Made by a program: the position numbers and the translations under genes. From Planctomycetota bacterium (GTDB taxonomy: Bacteria > Planctomycetota > UBA8742 > UBA2392): a stretch of 64,000 nucleotides of DNA. Location: assembly GCA_027493625.1 (NCBI GenBank), contig JAOSKM010000001.1, positions 959,489 through 1,023,488 on the forward strand. The letters run 5' to 3'. The first letter of the stretch is position 1. The number at the start of each line of letters is the position of its first letter. The notes beneath the pieces are model-generated. The model searched no databases. It saw only the letters and a program-made list of their open reading frames with translations, and was not told where the DNA came from. Of this stretch, positions 46,787 through 57,445 are shown one piece after another.

Positions 46787-46838
46787 TTCCCCTCGGGGTA
46801 TAGGTACGTCTACCCGTCGCTTGCGCTCCGGGCTCCTG
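46757..46838. terminator. Long inverted repeat between convergent genes (likely bidirectional terminator)
   Basis: CAGGAGCCCGGAGCGCCAGC... (46757-46784) pairs with its inverted copy (46811-46838), about 27 bp with one mismatch and a 26-base loop holding the small palindrome CCCCTCGGGG. It lies between the DCC gene stop (46786) and the asd stop (46846), and its left arm encodes the last residues of the DCC protein. No long T run is present on either strand. Confidence 0.7.
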
Positions 46839-46845
46839 TTCCGTG

Positions 46846-47859
<1,014 letters not shown>

Positions 47860-47899
47860 TCATGCCTCCTTGCGGGTGACGCAAGCGTCGCCCCCACAC

Positions 47900-47928
47900 A
47901 AAAAAACCGCCGCGGTCTCCCGCGGCGG
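47900..47928 (-). terminator. Intrinsic terminator (minus strand)
   Basis: CCGCCGCGG (47907-47915) pairs with CCGCGGCGG (47920-47928) around TCTC, and a seven-A run (47900-47906) becomes a T7 tail on the minus strand. This is a textbook intrinsic terminator for a minus-strand transcript coming from the right. Only 41 bases lie between it and the asd start. Confidence 0.88.
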
Positions 47929-47952
47929 CCAAATCTACAGCCTTCCCGCGGG

Positions 47953-47997
47953 TCACACGGTGCGCTTCTTGCCCTTCATGTTCTCGCGGTTGCTCAT
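47953..47997 (-). CDS. Possible 14-residue basic peptide
   Basis: ATG AGC ... TGA reads MSNRENMKGKKRTV, ending 25 bases before a strong minus-strand terminator. The frame lies on the transcript defined by the small membrane-protein frame and that terminator. No ribosome binding site precedes it. Too short for a call; listed because the terminator shows this strand is transcribed. Confidence 0.2.
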   Translation of the reverse strand: MSNRENMKGKKRTV

Positions 47998-48049
47998 GGC
48001 GGGGAACGGTAGCACGCGATTTTGCCCGACGCAAGCGCGGGCAAAGCGT

Positions 48050-48205
48050 TCATGGCAGCCAGGTGCGCGGGATCAGGAACAACGCCGCCAGCCACAGACC
48101 CATGACCAGCAGCGAAAGCAGCGCAATCGCGGCCGACAACGCCAGCCCATAAACCAGCCAGCGCGGCGCAGGCCTGTCGTCGTCGGTAAGCGCCCAGTCG
48201 TCCAT
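48050..48205 (-). CDS. Small single-span membrane protein (predicted)
   Basis: 51 residues: an acidic head MDDWALTDDDRPAP, then a hydrophobic helix of about 28 residues (WLVYGLALSAAIALLSLLVM and on), ending IPRTWLP. The topology is a plausible small membrane protein. The start codon lies within the loop of a 12-bp inverted repeat and AGG is too close to it, so translation is uncertain. Confidence 0.4.
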   Translation of the reverse strand: MDDWALTDDDRPAPRWLVYGLALSAAIALLSLLVMGLWLAALFLIPRTWLP

Positions 48206-48226
48206 GCCTGTTGAACGACTGGGCGC
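48190..48226. repeat. 12-bp inverted repeat around a start codon
   Basis: GCGCCCAGTCGT (48190-48201) is a perfect inverted copy of ACGACTGGGCGC (48215-48226), with a 13-base loop containing the start codon of the small membrane protein on the minus strand. It lies 13 bases after the methyltransferase stop codon. Confidence 0.7.
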
Positions 48227-48238
48227 CCCGATCGTTGC

Positions 48239-49230
48239 CTAAGCCTTTGCCGCCTCGATCAGGCAGACCGGGCTGGGGATGTGGTGCACCTTTACCAGTT
48301 TCAGGCCGGCGCGCTGGAACAGCTGGCTGAACTCTCGTTCCGTGCGCTCGCAGCCGCCTTCCGTCATCGCGAGCATGTTGATGTCCATGAACTTGGCGGG
48401 GTGCGGCTCTACGCTTTCCGGCATCACGGCGTCCACCACGATCACGCGGCCGTCTGGGTTCATGGCGCCGGCGATGTTGCGCAGGATCTGCACGCTCTGG
48501 TCGTCGCTCCAGTCGTGGATGATGTGCTTGAGCAGGTAGCAGTCGCCGCCCGCGGGCACGGACTGGAAGAAATCGCCGCCCGCGCGCTCGATGTTGGCGG
48601 GCAGGCCGTTGACGACGAGAAGCTGGTCATGGCCGCGTTGAAGATTTCCCACTGGCCGCGGTTTTCCTCGGCCTGGAACCAGGTGAAGACGTCCACGCCG
48701 AAGGCGTGGCGCGGGCCGCTTTCGCCCGTGCGCAGCACTTCTTCCAGCTTGCCCCAGGGCAGCCAGTGCGAGTCCGAGGTGATCATCACCGCCATGTCGC
48801 GCATGGAGGCCGGGTGTTCCGTGCGCAGCAGGTCCGAGACCGGCGTGTTGGCGTAGGTGCCCGGCGCGACCTCGGCGAAAACCCCCGCCGACGACAGCAT
48901 GCGCATGGTGCGGTGCAGGGCGCGCTGGTCGGCGCCCACCACGCTGGCGAGATTGGTGTAATACAGCGGCCCGCCGTGCAGTGCGTCGGGCACGTTCAGC
49001 GCGGCCGTGGCAGAGATGGCCTTGGTGACCATGAAGCCGAACAGGCCCTGCATCAGGTGCATCTGGGGCGGGATGGGAGGCGGGCCGCCGGCGGGTTTTA
49101 TGGCCGGCTTTTTCGATGCTTTCTTTGCGGGCTTCTTCGCGGCCTTCTTCACAGGTTTCCGCGATGGCTTCTTCGCCGCCTTGCGTGCGGGTTTCTTGGC
49201 GGGCTTCTTGCCGCTCATCTTCTTTGCCAT
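48239..49230 (-). pseudogene. SAM-dependent methyltransferase with internal deletion and histone-H1-like tail
   Basis: The start ATG at 49230 follows GGAGAGAG. Residues 1-47 are a Lys/Ala/Pro tail (KKPAKKPARKAAKKPSRK...). A dimerisation winged-helix domain of the O-methyltransferase type follows (ADQRALHRTMRMLSSAGVF, then HWLPWGKLEEVL). The frame changes near 48650, and the second part continues with GDFFQSVPAGGDCYLLKHII through to the catalytic-domain end. The glycine-rich SAM-binding motif expected between them is missing in all frames, so about 60-70 residues (a number of bases equal to 1 modulo 3) are gone. The product cannot be a working methyltransferase as read. Confidence 0.75.
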
Positions 49231-49356
49231 GGCTCTCTCCGGGAATGGTGCGGGAAGCTTAGGCTTCAACCAATTCGCTTGCCAGCCCGCACCGGCAAAA
49301 CAAAATGGGCGGACAAGAATGTCCGCCCCACTTGATGGTTTTCTGGGTGCTGCCGA

Positions 49357-50640
<1,284 letters not shown>

Positions 50641-50700
50641 TCAGTGTTCAGGTCCGCCCTCAACCAGGACGGGAAGGCGGGCTTATAAACAATCACAGGG

Positions 50701-51522
50701 CTAAGAGCCATGAGGTGGTTGGGCAGAACCGGGCGGCGGCCCGGAAGCAATTCCCATGGATGGATCATAGCCGGGGATGGCGTGGTCGCCCCCTGAGGCC
50801 ACGCTCTCCAGGTACTCTTTCACGGCCGGGCGTGTCATGAAGAACAGCAGCAGGCCGTTGATGATGAGGATTCCCAAACCGACAACAGCCACTCCAGCAT
50901 ACTGTGCAGCCTCCGTTACAGGCTGCATCATCTGAACCTGACGGAGCATGTCTGTGCGGCGCTTCTCCCGCTCTTCGTCGTTCTTTGAAGGACTCCGCGC
51001 TTCCTCTTGGCGGGCCATGTCGTCCACCATGATCCGCTGCGTGCGCTCCGTCAGCTCGTTGCTCATGTCCGCCTTGTCCACGCTGGCCAACCCGTAAAGG
51101 GGCAGCGCAAGCAACACCAGCAGAGCTCGCGCTAGAGCAAGCTTTCGACCGACCGGACGTGGCTTGACCACCAACAAGAAGCCGGCGATGAGAGAGAGTA
51201 TTGCGATCACCAACTCCGCAGCCAGGTTTGCCCAAGTGGACCACTGATTCATGGATGCCGCAGCAACATCAGCCACCAGTTTGTCAATCTCAACCTTGGC
51301 CTCGGGAGACAAGTTGAACCCGAACATCGATGCCTTGAGTCCGCCGCCGAACATGCTCGCTACGTTCATGGCCATGAACACCAGGCCGAGGAACCCCAGG
51401 ACGAGAAGTAAAACACCCCACACCTTGGGCGCCGTGCCGCCGGGCTGTCGCCCTACATGGGGCGAGAACTGGGGCATGGGCTGCTGGGGTGGGCCGTAGG
51501 GCTGCTGTGGGGTGCCTGCCAT
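50701..51522 (-). CDS. Membrane protein with Pro/Gln-rich N-terminus, unknown function
   Basis: 273 residues from ATG 51522 (AGGAGC six bases upstream). The first ~45 residues are a Pro/Gln-rich cytoplasmic tail (MAGTPQQPYGPPQQPMPQF). Four hydrophobic helices follow: VWGVLLLVLGFLGLVFMAMN, LAAELVIAILSLIAGFLLVV, ARALLVLLALPLYGLA, and VVGLGILIINGLLLFFMT, with a charged linker before the last. It resembles DUF4064-like small four-helix membrane proteins but I cannot assign a family. Confidence 0.72.
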   Translation of the reverse strand: MAGTPQQPYGPPQQPMPQFSPHVGRQPGGTAPKVWGVLLLVLGFLGLVFMAMNVASMFGGGLKASMFGFNLSPEAKVEIDKLVADVAAASMNQWSTWANLAAELVIAILSLIAGFLLVVKPRPVGRKLALARALLVLLALPLYGLASVDKADMSNELTERTQRIMVDDMARQEEARSPSKNDEEREKRRTDMLRQVQMMQPVTEAAQYAGVAVVGLGILIINGLLLFFMTRPAVKEYLESVASGGDHAIPGYDPSMGIASGPPPGSAQPPHGS

Positions 51523-51670
51523 GGGTAGCTCCTGAGCGGAACGGAAAGGGTAGCGGGGTTGAAAAGAGCGTCCATAGGTGTGATTGACCGGGGGTGTGTA
51601 CAAGGTATAGAGTGTCAGTTACAGTTCGTCATGGACAGTGTCTTCGTGGACAATCCATTACAGAGGAGCC

Positions 51671-51931
51671 ATGGTCGACGCCACCCATCAAACGTACTAT
51701 GACAACCTCTCGGAAGAGGCGAAGATGCTGTTGGTCCTGCGGGATGAGCTTTACATGGGCTCGTGGGACAAGATGGTCGAGGACTTGAAGAACAGGCTGA
51801 AGGGTCGGCCTTACATCTTCAAGCTCGTGAACCGCATCGAGGAAGACCTCGAGCGGATTGAAACGCTTCGCAGCTACGAGGGAAAACACAAGATCAACCT
51901 TCGCGACCACGACAAAGGAGAAGCCACGTGA
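51671..51931 (+). CDS. Small helical protein, unknown function
   Basis: 86 residues, mostly charged helix (DDLERIETLRS, GKHKINLRDHDKGE), start ATG 51671 with AGAGGAG upstream. No signal peptide. Its TGA overlaps the GTG start of the PQQ-propeller lipoprotein (GTGA), so the two are translationally coupled. Confidence 0.72.
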   Translation: MVDATHQTYYDNLSEEAKMLLVLRDELYMGSWDKMVEDLKNRLKGRPYIFKLVNRIEEDLERIETLRSYEGKHKINLRDHDKGEAT

Positions 51932-53421
51932 AGCCTTTGACACGTGCAATGACGTGTCTCCCCCCCGCACTCATTACCCTGTTTGTACTTACATCTTCCT
52001 GTGCCATTCCGCCCCAGGCCCGCGCGACCACGCGTAACCCGCTGCCGCCGGACCCGGTGAACCGTCAGCCCGTCAGCTACTACGAAGCGCAGCTGGCCGA
52101 GTTGCCGTTAAGGATCAAGTCCTACGACCTGACCGGCACCCAGCGCCGGCAGCCGGTGGTGATCCGCGACCTGCACGTGATCCATGACGACGTGCGCGAC
52201 GAGATCCTGGTGATCGACGCCGACAACGGCGAGCATCACATGTGGAGCATCGACGCCTACGACTTCACGCTGCACTGGAAGACCATGATCGAGAAGCGTG
52301 TCGACTTCGACCCGCTTCCCAGCGGCAAGTTCATCCACCTGATGAACCGCGACGGTGAGTACCAGGGCTACGACCGCCTCTCCAGCCCGCGCGAGGGCGA
52401 GTCTCGCCTGGTCAGCAAGGGCCGCTTCGAGGGCGATATCTTCCCCAGCGCCGCGCCGGCCAGCAACGACACCCACCTGTTCGTGCCTGCCACCAACAAC
52501 AACGCAATCCGCGGCCTTTCGATGATCAGCAAGGCCAACGGCGAAGGCGCCGAGACCTGGACCTTCCCGCGCGTCGGTGAAGGCAGCAACGGCAAGTTCA
52601 TGCAGATTTCGATGCAGCCGGCCGCTGACCGCGAAACCGTGGCGTTCGTGAACAACAACAACTTGCTGTACATGGTGGACGCCCAGAGCGGAGAGTTCCG
52701 CGCCAGCCCCAACCTGGACGCCCATTCGCGCACGCCGCCCGTGATCAAGGACGACCTGGTGTTTGTCGGCTCCGACGCCGGGCAGCTGTTCGCCTGGCAG
52801 AAGTCGGGCGAGGCCGCCTGGGTGCTGACCACCGAGGGCGTGCCGTACGGCAAGGTGTTCGTTGAAGACCGCTACGTCTTCGTGCGCACCCTCGAGCTTT
52901 ACGACGAGGAAGTGCTCGCGGAGGACGGCAAGACCAAGCTGCTGCGCACCGCCACGCGGCCCGGTCTGCTTTCGTGCTACCGCTACGAGGTGGTGGACAT
53001 CACCAACGACCGCCCGGTGTACCGCCTGGTGGATGGCAACCCCAAGACCAGCTGGAAGATCGACCCGCTCTGGAGCGAGCCGGACGTCGGCCAGCAGGTC
53101 CTGATGGTCCACAACGACCGGGTGTTTATGTTCCATGAGCAGACTGAAGAGTTCCTGACCGAACGCGAAAAGGCCACCCTGCGCGGGCTCGGCCGCATCG
53201 TGAAGAAGAAGGACGAGTTGCGCACTCTCAGCCGTGAGCTGCGGGTGCAGGACGTAAACACCGGCCTGCTGCAACGCCCGGAGTGGAACTTGAACCTGAT
53301 GGACTTCGACTTCGTGCAGGGCAGCATGGAAGAGCGCGATCGCGCCATCTACCTGGCCACGAAGGACGGTTACGTGTTCAAGATTTACGGCGACGCCAGG
53401 CGTTCCGCCGGCGGCAAGTAA
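51928..53421 (+). CDS. PQQ-like beta-propeller lipoprotein
   Basis: 497 residues from GTG 51928 (AAGGAG upstream). A lipoprotein-type signal (LTSSC, cysteine 25; the -3 position is not ideal) is followed by a beta-propeller with repeated blades such as DEILVIDADNGEHHMWSID, DAQSGEFRASPNLDAHSR and DLVFVGSDAGQLFAWQKSG, like PQQ/BamB-type propellers. Such proteins may scaffold envelope machinery or bind PQQ; no enzymatic site is identified. A clear terminator follows. Confidence 0.85.
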   Translation: MKPLTRAMTCLPPALITLFVLTSSCAIPPQARATTRNPLPPDPVNRQPVSYYEAQLAELPLRIKSYDLTGTQRRQPVVIRDLHVIHDDVRDEILVIDADNGEHHMWSIDAYDFTLHWKTMIEKRVDFDPLPSGKFIHLMNRDGEYQGYDRLSSPREGESRLVSKGRFEGDIFPSAAPASNDTHLFVPATNNNAIRGLSMISKANGEGAETWTFPRVGEGSNGKFMQISMQPAADRETVAFVNNNNLLYMVDAQSGEFRASPNLDAHSRTPPVIKDDLVFVGSDAGQLFAWQKSGEAAWVLTTEGVPYGKVFVEDRYVFVRTLELYDEEVLAEDGKTKLLRTATRPGLLSCYRYEVVDITNDRPVYRLVDGNPKTSWKIDPLWSEPDVGQQVLMVHNDRVFMFHEQTEEFLTEREKATLRGLGRIVKKKDELRTLSRELRVQDVNTGLLQRPEWNLNLMDFDFVQGSMEERDRAIYLATKDGYVFKIYGDARRSAGGK

Positions 53422-53437
53422 AACCGATAGCGCATCA

Positions 53438-53471
53438 AACGGGTCGGCGGAAACGCCGACCCGTTCGTTTT
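53438..53471 (+). terminator. Intrinsic terminator after the PQQ-propeller gene
   Basis: AACGGGTCGGCG (53438-53449) pairs perfectly with CGCCGACCCGTT (53454-53465) around GAAA, followed by CGTTTT. The 12-bp stem with a GNRA loop and T tail is a strong terminator. Confidence 0.85.
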
Positions 53472-53487
53472 AACGCCGGAGGGAAAC

Positions 53488-53697
53488 ATGAGCGTACGCG
53501 ACAAGATGGGAATCAAAACCCGCGCCAAGGCCACGTTCAACGCGCGCTGGGATGAATACAGCAGCGGCGTGAAGCTGGTGAGCGCGGTGATCCGCGCGCA
53601 GATACGCCACGGCACCGGCGACCTGCACGGCGAACTCAGCAAGGCCTTCCGCCAGTTGGGCAACGACATCATCGAGTGCATCGTGGATGAACTCTAG
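53488..53697 (+). CDS. Small basic protein, unknown function
   Basis: 69 residues, start ATG with GGAGGG five bases upstream. Helical with a basic N-terminus (MSVRDKMGIKTRAKATFNAR) and an acidic end. No family recognised. It is placed after a terminator, so it needs its own promoter, and converges with the double-VWA gene 15 bases away. Confidence 0.6.
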   Translation: MSVRDKMGIKTRAKATFNARWDEYSSGVKLVSAVIRAQIRHGTGDLHGELSKAFRQLGNDIIECIVDEL

Positions 53698-53712
53698 GCA
53701 CGGCGCCGCTCA

Positions 53713-56106
53713 TCAGCGCTTGCGAAGCGCAAATCCCACCAGCAGCAACAGCGTGGCCAGCAGCGCAGGCAGCCATGTCAGGTCGGCCGGCTGCTCTGCG
53801 CCTCCCAGCACGCGCCGGGGCTGCCAGGCGCCCAAGCTGCTGAAAACCCGGATGCCACCCTGCTGCGCCGCCGCAAAGAATACCTCGTCGTCTCCCGTTA
53901 TACGCAACTCCTGCGCCACGGGGCGCCCCCAGCGGGATGCGCTGCAGCAGGCGCTCGCCCGCGAAGACGCTGAGCTGTTCGCCGTCGGGCCACTCCGCCA
54001 GCAGCCATCGCCCCGGTGCGTCCAGGCTGGCCGTGAGTCCGGCGCTGGTGCGCAACTCCTGTGCCGGCGCTTCCTCCGCGCCGGTCCACACCAGTTCCGC
54101 CCCCTCCTCGAGCGGGTTGAGCACCAGGCTGGGCCGTTGCGCGCCGGCCAGCAGGAATTCGAGAGTATCCGCCAGCCGCGTGCGGAAGTCCCTGTCCTGC
54201 CAGAAGGCGACCAGTGCTGCGTCGCCCCACGAATCGGTGCACAGGCAGGCCGTGCGCCCGACCAGGCGGCGGCTCGCGAGCAGTGGCCAGCTCTGCTGGG
54301 CCTGGCGGGCCTGCAGGCGCAGCTCCACCCCGGCCTCGGCGCGCGGCGCGGTGCGCACCAGCAGAGGCAGCGGCTCTGAGACATCCCCAACCGCGAACTG
54401 CCCCTGTATCACCCACTCGCGGTCCGCGTCAGCCAGGGCGCGGTCCAGCAGCTCGATCAACTCCTCGAAGTTTCCGCCCTGCAGACTCCAGGTCTGGACC
54501 TGCAGCGGAGCCTCGCGCTGCAGTTGCCTGGCCCACGGCAGTTCCTCCCCACCGGTCAGCACCAGGTCCAGCCGCGAATTGCGTCGCACCAGCTGGGCCG
54601 CGACGGCTGAAAATGCCGCCTCGCCCGCGTTCTCGACATCCTCGCCGTCAGTGATCATCAGGATGCGAGCGCTCTCGACTTCCGGCAGCAGCGCAACGGC
54701 TTCACCCAGCGAACTTCCGATATGCGTAGAACCCTGCGCATTCAGCGAAGCGATCGTCACTGCCAGCCCGGCATCACGCGGCGGCAGAAAGCGGACGTCG
54801 CCCCGCATGCCTTCACGGAATCCCGCGACGGCCGCGAGGTCCTCCGGTCCCATGGCCTCCAGCACACGCGCCGCGGCTTCCTGCAGTCGCGCGAGCTTGG
54901 TAACCCCGCCGGAGAGCTGCTGGTTCATGCTGTCGGAGGTGTCCAGCAGAAGCAGCGTGCGGCGCGGCGGGGTGTCGTCAGGACGGAAGCGCACCGGCAT
55001 CACGGCCTCCAGCGGAGAACCGCGGTAACCGCCGGGGCCGAACGCGGCGTCGGTGCCGAGCATGAACAGACTGCCGCCGGCGTTGACCCAGTCGGCCAAC
55101 CCGCGGGTCTGCTCGCGCGCCAAGCCGGCCTGCTGCAGCGAGAGATTGTTGATGACCACCAGTCCCGCGGATTCGAGGTCGCGGTCGCCGGGCAGGCTGG
55201 ATCGCGTGTTGACCTCGAGTCGCCCGTCCGACTGCAGGAGCTGCAGCAGGCCGTCATGCCCCTGCGTGGTGCCGGGTGCGGTGCAGTACTCGACGCGCAG
55301 GCGCCCTCCCGCCTGCAAGGCCGCGACAGCCTCGTCATTGGCGGCTTCGCGGTCGTTTTCCAGATCCAGCACAAGGCGGAACCGCGTGACGCCGCTGCCG
55401 CTTACGATATGCGGCACCCGGATCTCGGCGGGTACATGGGCGCGAAGCGGAGCCAATCCTGAGGCAAGCTCGGTGGTATCCCGCAGCAGGCGCCAGGGCA
55501 CGTCGGCGTCCTGGTCACAGCGGATGACGCCGCGCAGCAGCACCGCGGCACCCTCCGGAACGTACCCCGGCGCCTGCAGCGAGAGCACCGAGGCATCCGG
55601 CGCCACAGGGACGGGAGCCCGCACCAGGATCAGCCTGTGCGGGTGCAGGGACTCGTACAGATGATCGATGCGCCCACGCCCGTCCGTAACCAGTACCACC
55701 TCTCCGTTGATCCGGGGTCGGCGGCCAGATCTTTCAAGCGCGCATAGTCCGTGCCCTCGCCGCTGGGGCTGCCCACCTCGCGCAGCGCATCCGACAGCTC
55801 GAAACGCACGAACTCGTGGCCGGCCGGCAACTCCATGCCGTCCAGCAGCTGCTCCAGGTTAAGGGCGCGGGACCGCATGGAAGCGCTGACGTCCAGCACC
55901 AGCGCGTGGCGCACTTGCGGAGGCCGTGAACCCAGTTGCGGCCTCGCGCCGGCTGCGAAAAACGCAGAAGCGCCGAGCAGAAACAGCAGCGGCGCAGCCC
56001 TTCGCGTCCGGAATCCAAGAGCGGAAGCCGCCAGTGCGAGGGCTGCAGCAACGAACACCAGCCACGGATGCAGGAACTGCAGTTCCATATGACTAAAGCC
56101 CGCCAT
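53713..56106 (-). CDS. Double VWA-domain membrane protein with GATase1-like core (two frameshifts)
   Basis: Reconstructed length 797 residues from ATG 56106 (an ATG at 56088 is also possible). BatA-like N-terminal helices (FLHPWLVFVAAALALAASAL) precede VWA 1 with MIDAS ALVLDVSASM; a class I glutamine-amidotransferase-like stretch (GLADWVNAGGSLFMLGTDAA) and VWA 2 with LLLLDTSDSM follow, then a C-terminal helix (LPALLATLLLLVGFALRKR). The frame breaks at 55714-55717 (one G missing) and at 53936-53940 (one C too many, plus strand). Correcting both joins the parts. Similar proteins occur with MoxR/BatA in Planctomycetota; here it stands alone. Confidence 0.82.
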
Positions 56107-56183
56107 GCGCTGCGACCGATAAAGATGCGGATGCCGCCAGTCCGGCATCGGCCCCGTATGCCTTGTCCTTACCAGAGGGAGCC

Positions 56184-57398
56184 ATGTTAAGACTAAACGC
56201 CCTGCGCATGCTTATGTTCAGCCTGTTACCCGCTACGCTGCTGCTTTCGGCCTGCGTTCAGCCCGCCTCGAGCCGCGGCGAAAGCGTGTTGCTGGCACCT
56301 ATTCCCGTCTATGGTGCGGCGCCCCTGATCCGCGTCAAGCTGTCAAAGCCCAGCCAGGCCGAAAGCCTCACCGTCAAGGCCGGCAAGGCTGCTGTGACCA
56401 TCGACGGCCGCCGCGTTGAAACGGATGGCGACCTGCTTCTGTCACTGCAGAACGGGCGCATCGGCGCGGGCCCGCTGGGTGACGCCGCCAGCGTCGAAAT
56501 TCAGCCACTGGGTCGGCCCACCTGGTTTGACGTGGATGGCCGCATCTACCGCGGCAAGTTACGCGTCGTGGCGGCTGCCGGCGGCTGGGAGGTGATCAAC
56601 GTGGTCGACCTCGAGCAGTACGTCGCCGGCGTGATCGGATGGGAAATGATTGCCGGCTGGCCGGTCGAAGCGCTCAAGGCCCAGGCCGTCGCGTCGCGCA
56701 CCTACGCGCTGTTCGAAATGGAGGCTGGACGGGGCAGCGGACGTGCCTGGGACGTGGACGACACCACCCAGTACCAGGTCTACGGCGGCGTGGGACCGGC
56801 GGACAAACCAAAACAGTGGCGCGAGACGGCCAATGTGATGGCGGCGCGGGAAGAAACCACCGGGATGGTGCTGACCTATGAAGGAAAGGGCTTCCGCGCC
56901 TACTTCCATAGCACCAGTGGCGGGCGCACCACCAATCCGATCGTCGCTTTCGGATTGGATGAAACCATCGAGCCCCTGAAGGGTGTCGAGCTGGGCAGCT
57001 TTGATGCGGACAGCCCCAAGGCCGAGTGGACTCTCACCATGGGGCATTCGGAACTCAAGGCCCGGTTGCTCGAGAACAGCATTGCCCCCCATGACATCAT
57101 CCGCATCGACGCCGAGGTGTCCGCCGAAAGCGGCCACGCCATCACCCTGGCGCTGTTCGATCGCACCGGCCATCACAAGCTGGTCGACGCCATCCGAGTG
57201 CGCCGGGCGCTGGGCCTGTACAGCACCAACTTCACGGCCGCCAAGAACGGCGACCAGTGGGAGTTCAAGGGCAAGGGTTACGGCCACGGTTGCGGCATGT
57301 GCCAGTGGAGCGCGCGCGGCATGGCCAAGGCAGGCTGGGATTCCAAGCGCATCCTGCAGACCATGTACCCGGGCGCCGATATCACTTCGATTTACTAG
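56184..57398 (+). CDS. SpoIID/LytB-domain lipoprotein
   Basis: 404 residues from ATG 56184 (GAGGGAG upstream). Lipoprotein signal with lipobox LSAC (cysteine 24). The SpoIID domain has VVDLEQYVAGVIGWEMIAGW, EALKAQAVASRTYALFEME and the C-terminal GKGYGHGCGMCQWSARGMAK. SpoIID proteins are lytic transglycosylases or amidase enhancers acting on peptidoglycan; the glutamate in GWEM fits the catalytic position. It is divergent from the VWA gene and converges on the MORN_2 gene with a shared terminator. Confidence 0.9.
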   Translation: MLRLNALRMLMFSLLPATLLLSACVQPASSRGESVLLAPIPVYGAAPLIRVKLSKPSQAESLTVKAGKAAVTIDGRRVETDGDLLLSLQNGRIGAGPLGDAASVEIQPLGRPTWFDVDGRIYRGKLRVVAAAGGWEVINVVDLEQYVAGVIGWEMIAGWPVEALKAQAVASRTYALFEMEAGRGSGRAWDVDDTTQYQVYGGVGPADKPKQWRETANVMAAREETTGMVLTYEGKGFRAYFHSTSGGRTTNPIVAFGLDETIEPLKGVELGSFDADSPKAEWTLTMGHSELKARLLENSIAPHDIIRIDAEVSAESGHAITLALFDRTGHHKLVDAIRVRRALGLYSTNFTAAKNGDQWEFKGKGYGHGCGMCQWSARGMAKAGWDSKRILQTMYPGADITSIY

Positions 57399-57414
57399 GC
57401 GAGCCGAAAACAAG

Positions 57415-57445
57415 ACAACGCCCGGCACAAGCTGCCGGGCGTTGT
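57415..57445. terminator. Bidirectional terminator between convergent genes
   Basis: ACAACGCCCGGCA (57415-57427) pairs perfectly with TGCCGGGCGTTGT (57433-57445) around CAAGC, followed by TCATTTCTTT on the plus strand. It lies between the SpoIID gene and the stop of the MORN_2-repeat gene, so it should serve both. Confidence 0.82.

Noticed and set aside
50690..50740. Promoter with TATAAG upstream of ahcY
   Set aside because: No acceptable -35 lies 16-18 bases upstream, and the preceding gene on the same strand ends nearby, so it is not supported.
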